From positions 526,464-590,463 of the forward strand of contig NZ_QKNS01000002.1 of the NCBI RefSeq assembly GCF_003231285.1: 64,000 nt of DNA, given 5' to 3'. The notes below the pieces were generated by a model. The model was not told where the DNA came from. It saw only the letters and a list, made by a program, of their open reading frames with translations, and did no database searches. This DNA is from Hymenobacter sediminis. GTDB lineage: Bacteria > Bacteroidota > Bacteroidia > Cytophagales > Hymenobacteraceae. Shown piece after piece: positions 63,940 to 64,000 of the stretch. The translations under genes and the position numbers were made by a program. Each line of letters begins with the position of its first letter. Positions within the stretch are counted from its first letter, which is position 1.

Positions 63940-64000
63940 GTTGGCGGCGACCGACTCTCCCGCCGGTGAAGGCAGTACCATAGGCGCTCCGGGGCTTAAC
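63940..64000 (-). rRNA. rrf: 5S ribosomal RNA, 3' part (runs off right edge)
   Basis: On the minus strand the window ends in GTTAAGCCCCGGAGCGCC, TATGGTACTGCC and GGCGGGAGAGTCGGTCGCCG, the conserved 3' half of 5S rRNA. The exact 3' end is uncertain by a few bases. It is the last gene of an rRNA operon transcribed leftward, whose 16S and 23S genes lie outside the window. Confidence 0.92.

Overview
This window looks like chromosomal DNA of a GC-rich member of the Bacteroidota, most likely Hymenobacter or a close relative (Cytophagales). Three predicted exported proteins end in type IX secretion sorting domains (two type A, one gliding-type B), and the M1 peptidase at 49431 has a fourth. Several genes are preceded by the Bacteroidota -7 box TAnnTTTG, and almost no gene has a Shine-Dalgarno site. 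TTG and GTG starts appear common. The genus call is inference; no 16S sequence is present. I see no prophage, insertion sequence, CRISPR array or tRNA.

Layout. 1-8.7 kb: 5' end of an RND efflux adaptor gene (runs off the left edge), a large beta-helix surface protein, dnaG, and two overlapping glycosyltransferase genes. 8.7-14.4 kb: a lipoprotein, proC, ribBA, and a duplicated exported-protein gene whose first copy is frameshifted. 14.4-24 kb: M14 carboxypeptidase, DoxX, surE, a two-component system followed by two small exported proteins, a glycosyltransferase and a second T9SS protein. 24-36 kb: mostly envelope proteins and peptidases (DUF1028, phosphatase-like lipoprotein, M28, OmpA, subtilase, M23). 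36-46 kb: HMG-CoA lyase-like, LutA-like, dapA, deacetylase, rhodanese, ligA and a small overlapping pair of unknown genes. 46-64 kb: orphan cytochrome oxidase subunit III, type B T9SS protein, M1 peptidase, GH43 plus tandem esterase, NlpC/P60, M61 peptidase, kup, FKBP, two very small genes and the 3' end of a 5S rRNA on the minus strand.

Most genes form short transcription units separated by strong hairpin terminators, often bidirectional ones at convergent junctions. Functional links visible here: the two glycosyltransferases overlap and are probably co-expressed; the response regulator, histidine kinase and two small exported proteins lie in line on the minus strand; the tandem esterase and GH43 enzyme form a likely hemicellulose-degrading pair.

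Most unusual signals: (1) the octamer GGGTAGGG, which fits the E. coli KOPS consensus GGGNAGGG, occurs by eye 22 times on the plus strand and twice on the minus strand, regardless of gene direction; (2) a family of long perfect intergenic hairpins, two of which differ only by paired compensatory changes; (3) a 23-codon ORF with a full-strength Shine-Dalgarno site, followed by two RNA-like hairpins, in a 790-base gene-free stretch; (4) two very short ORFs beside the rRNA operon, one with its own promoter box and terminator.
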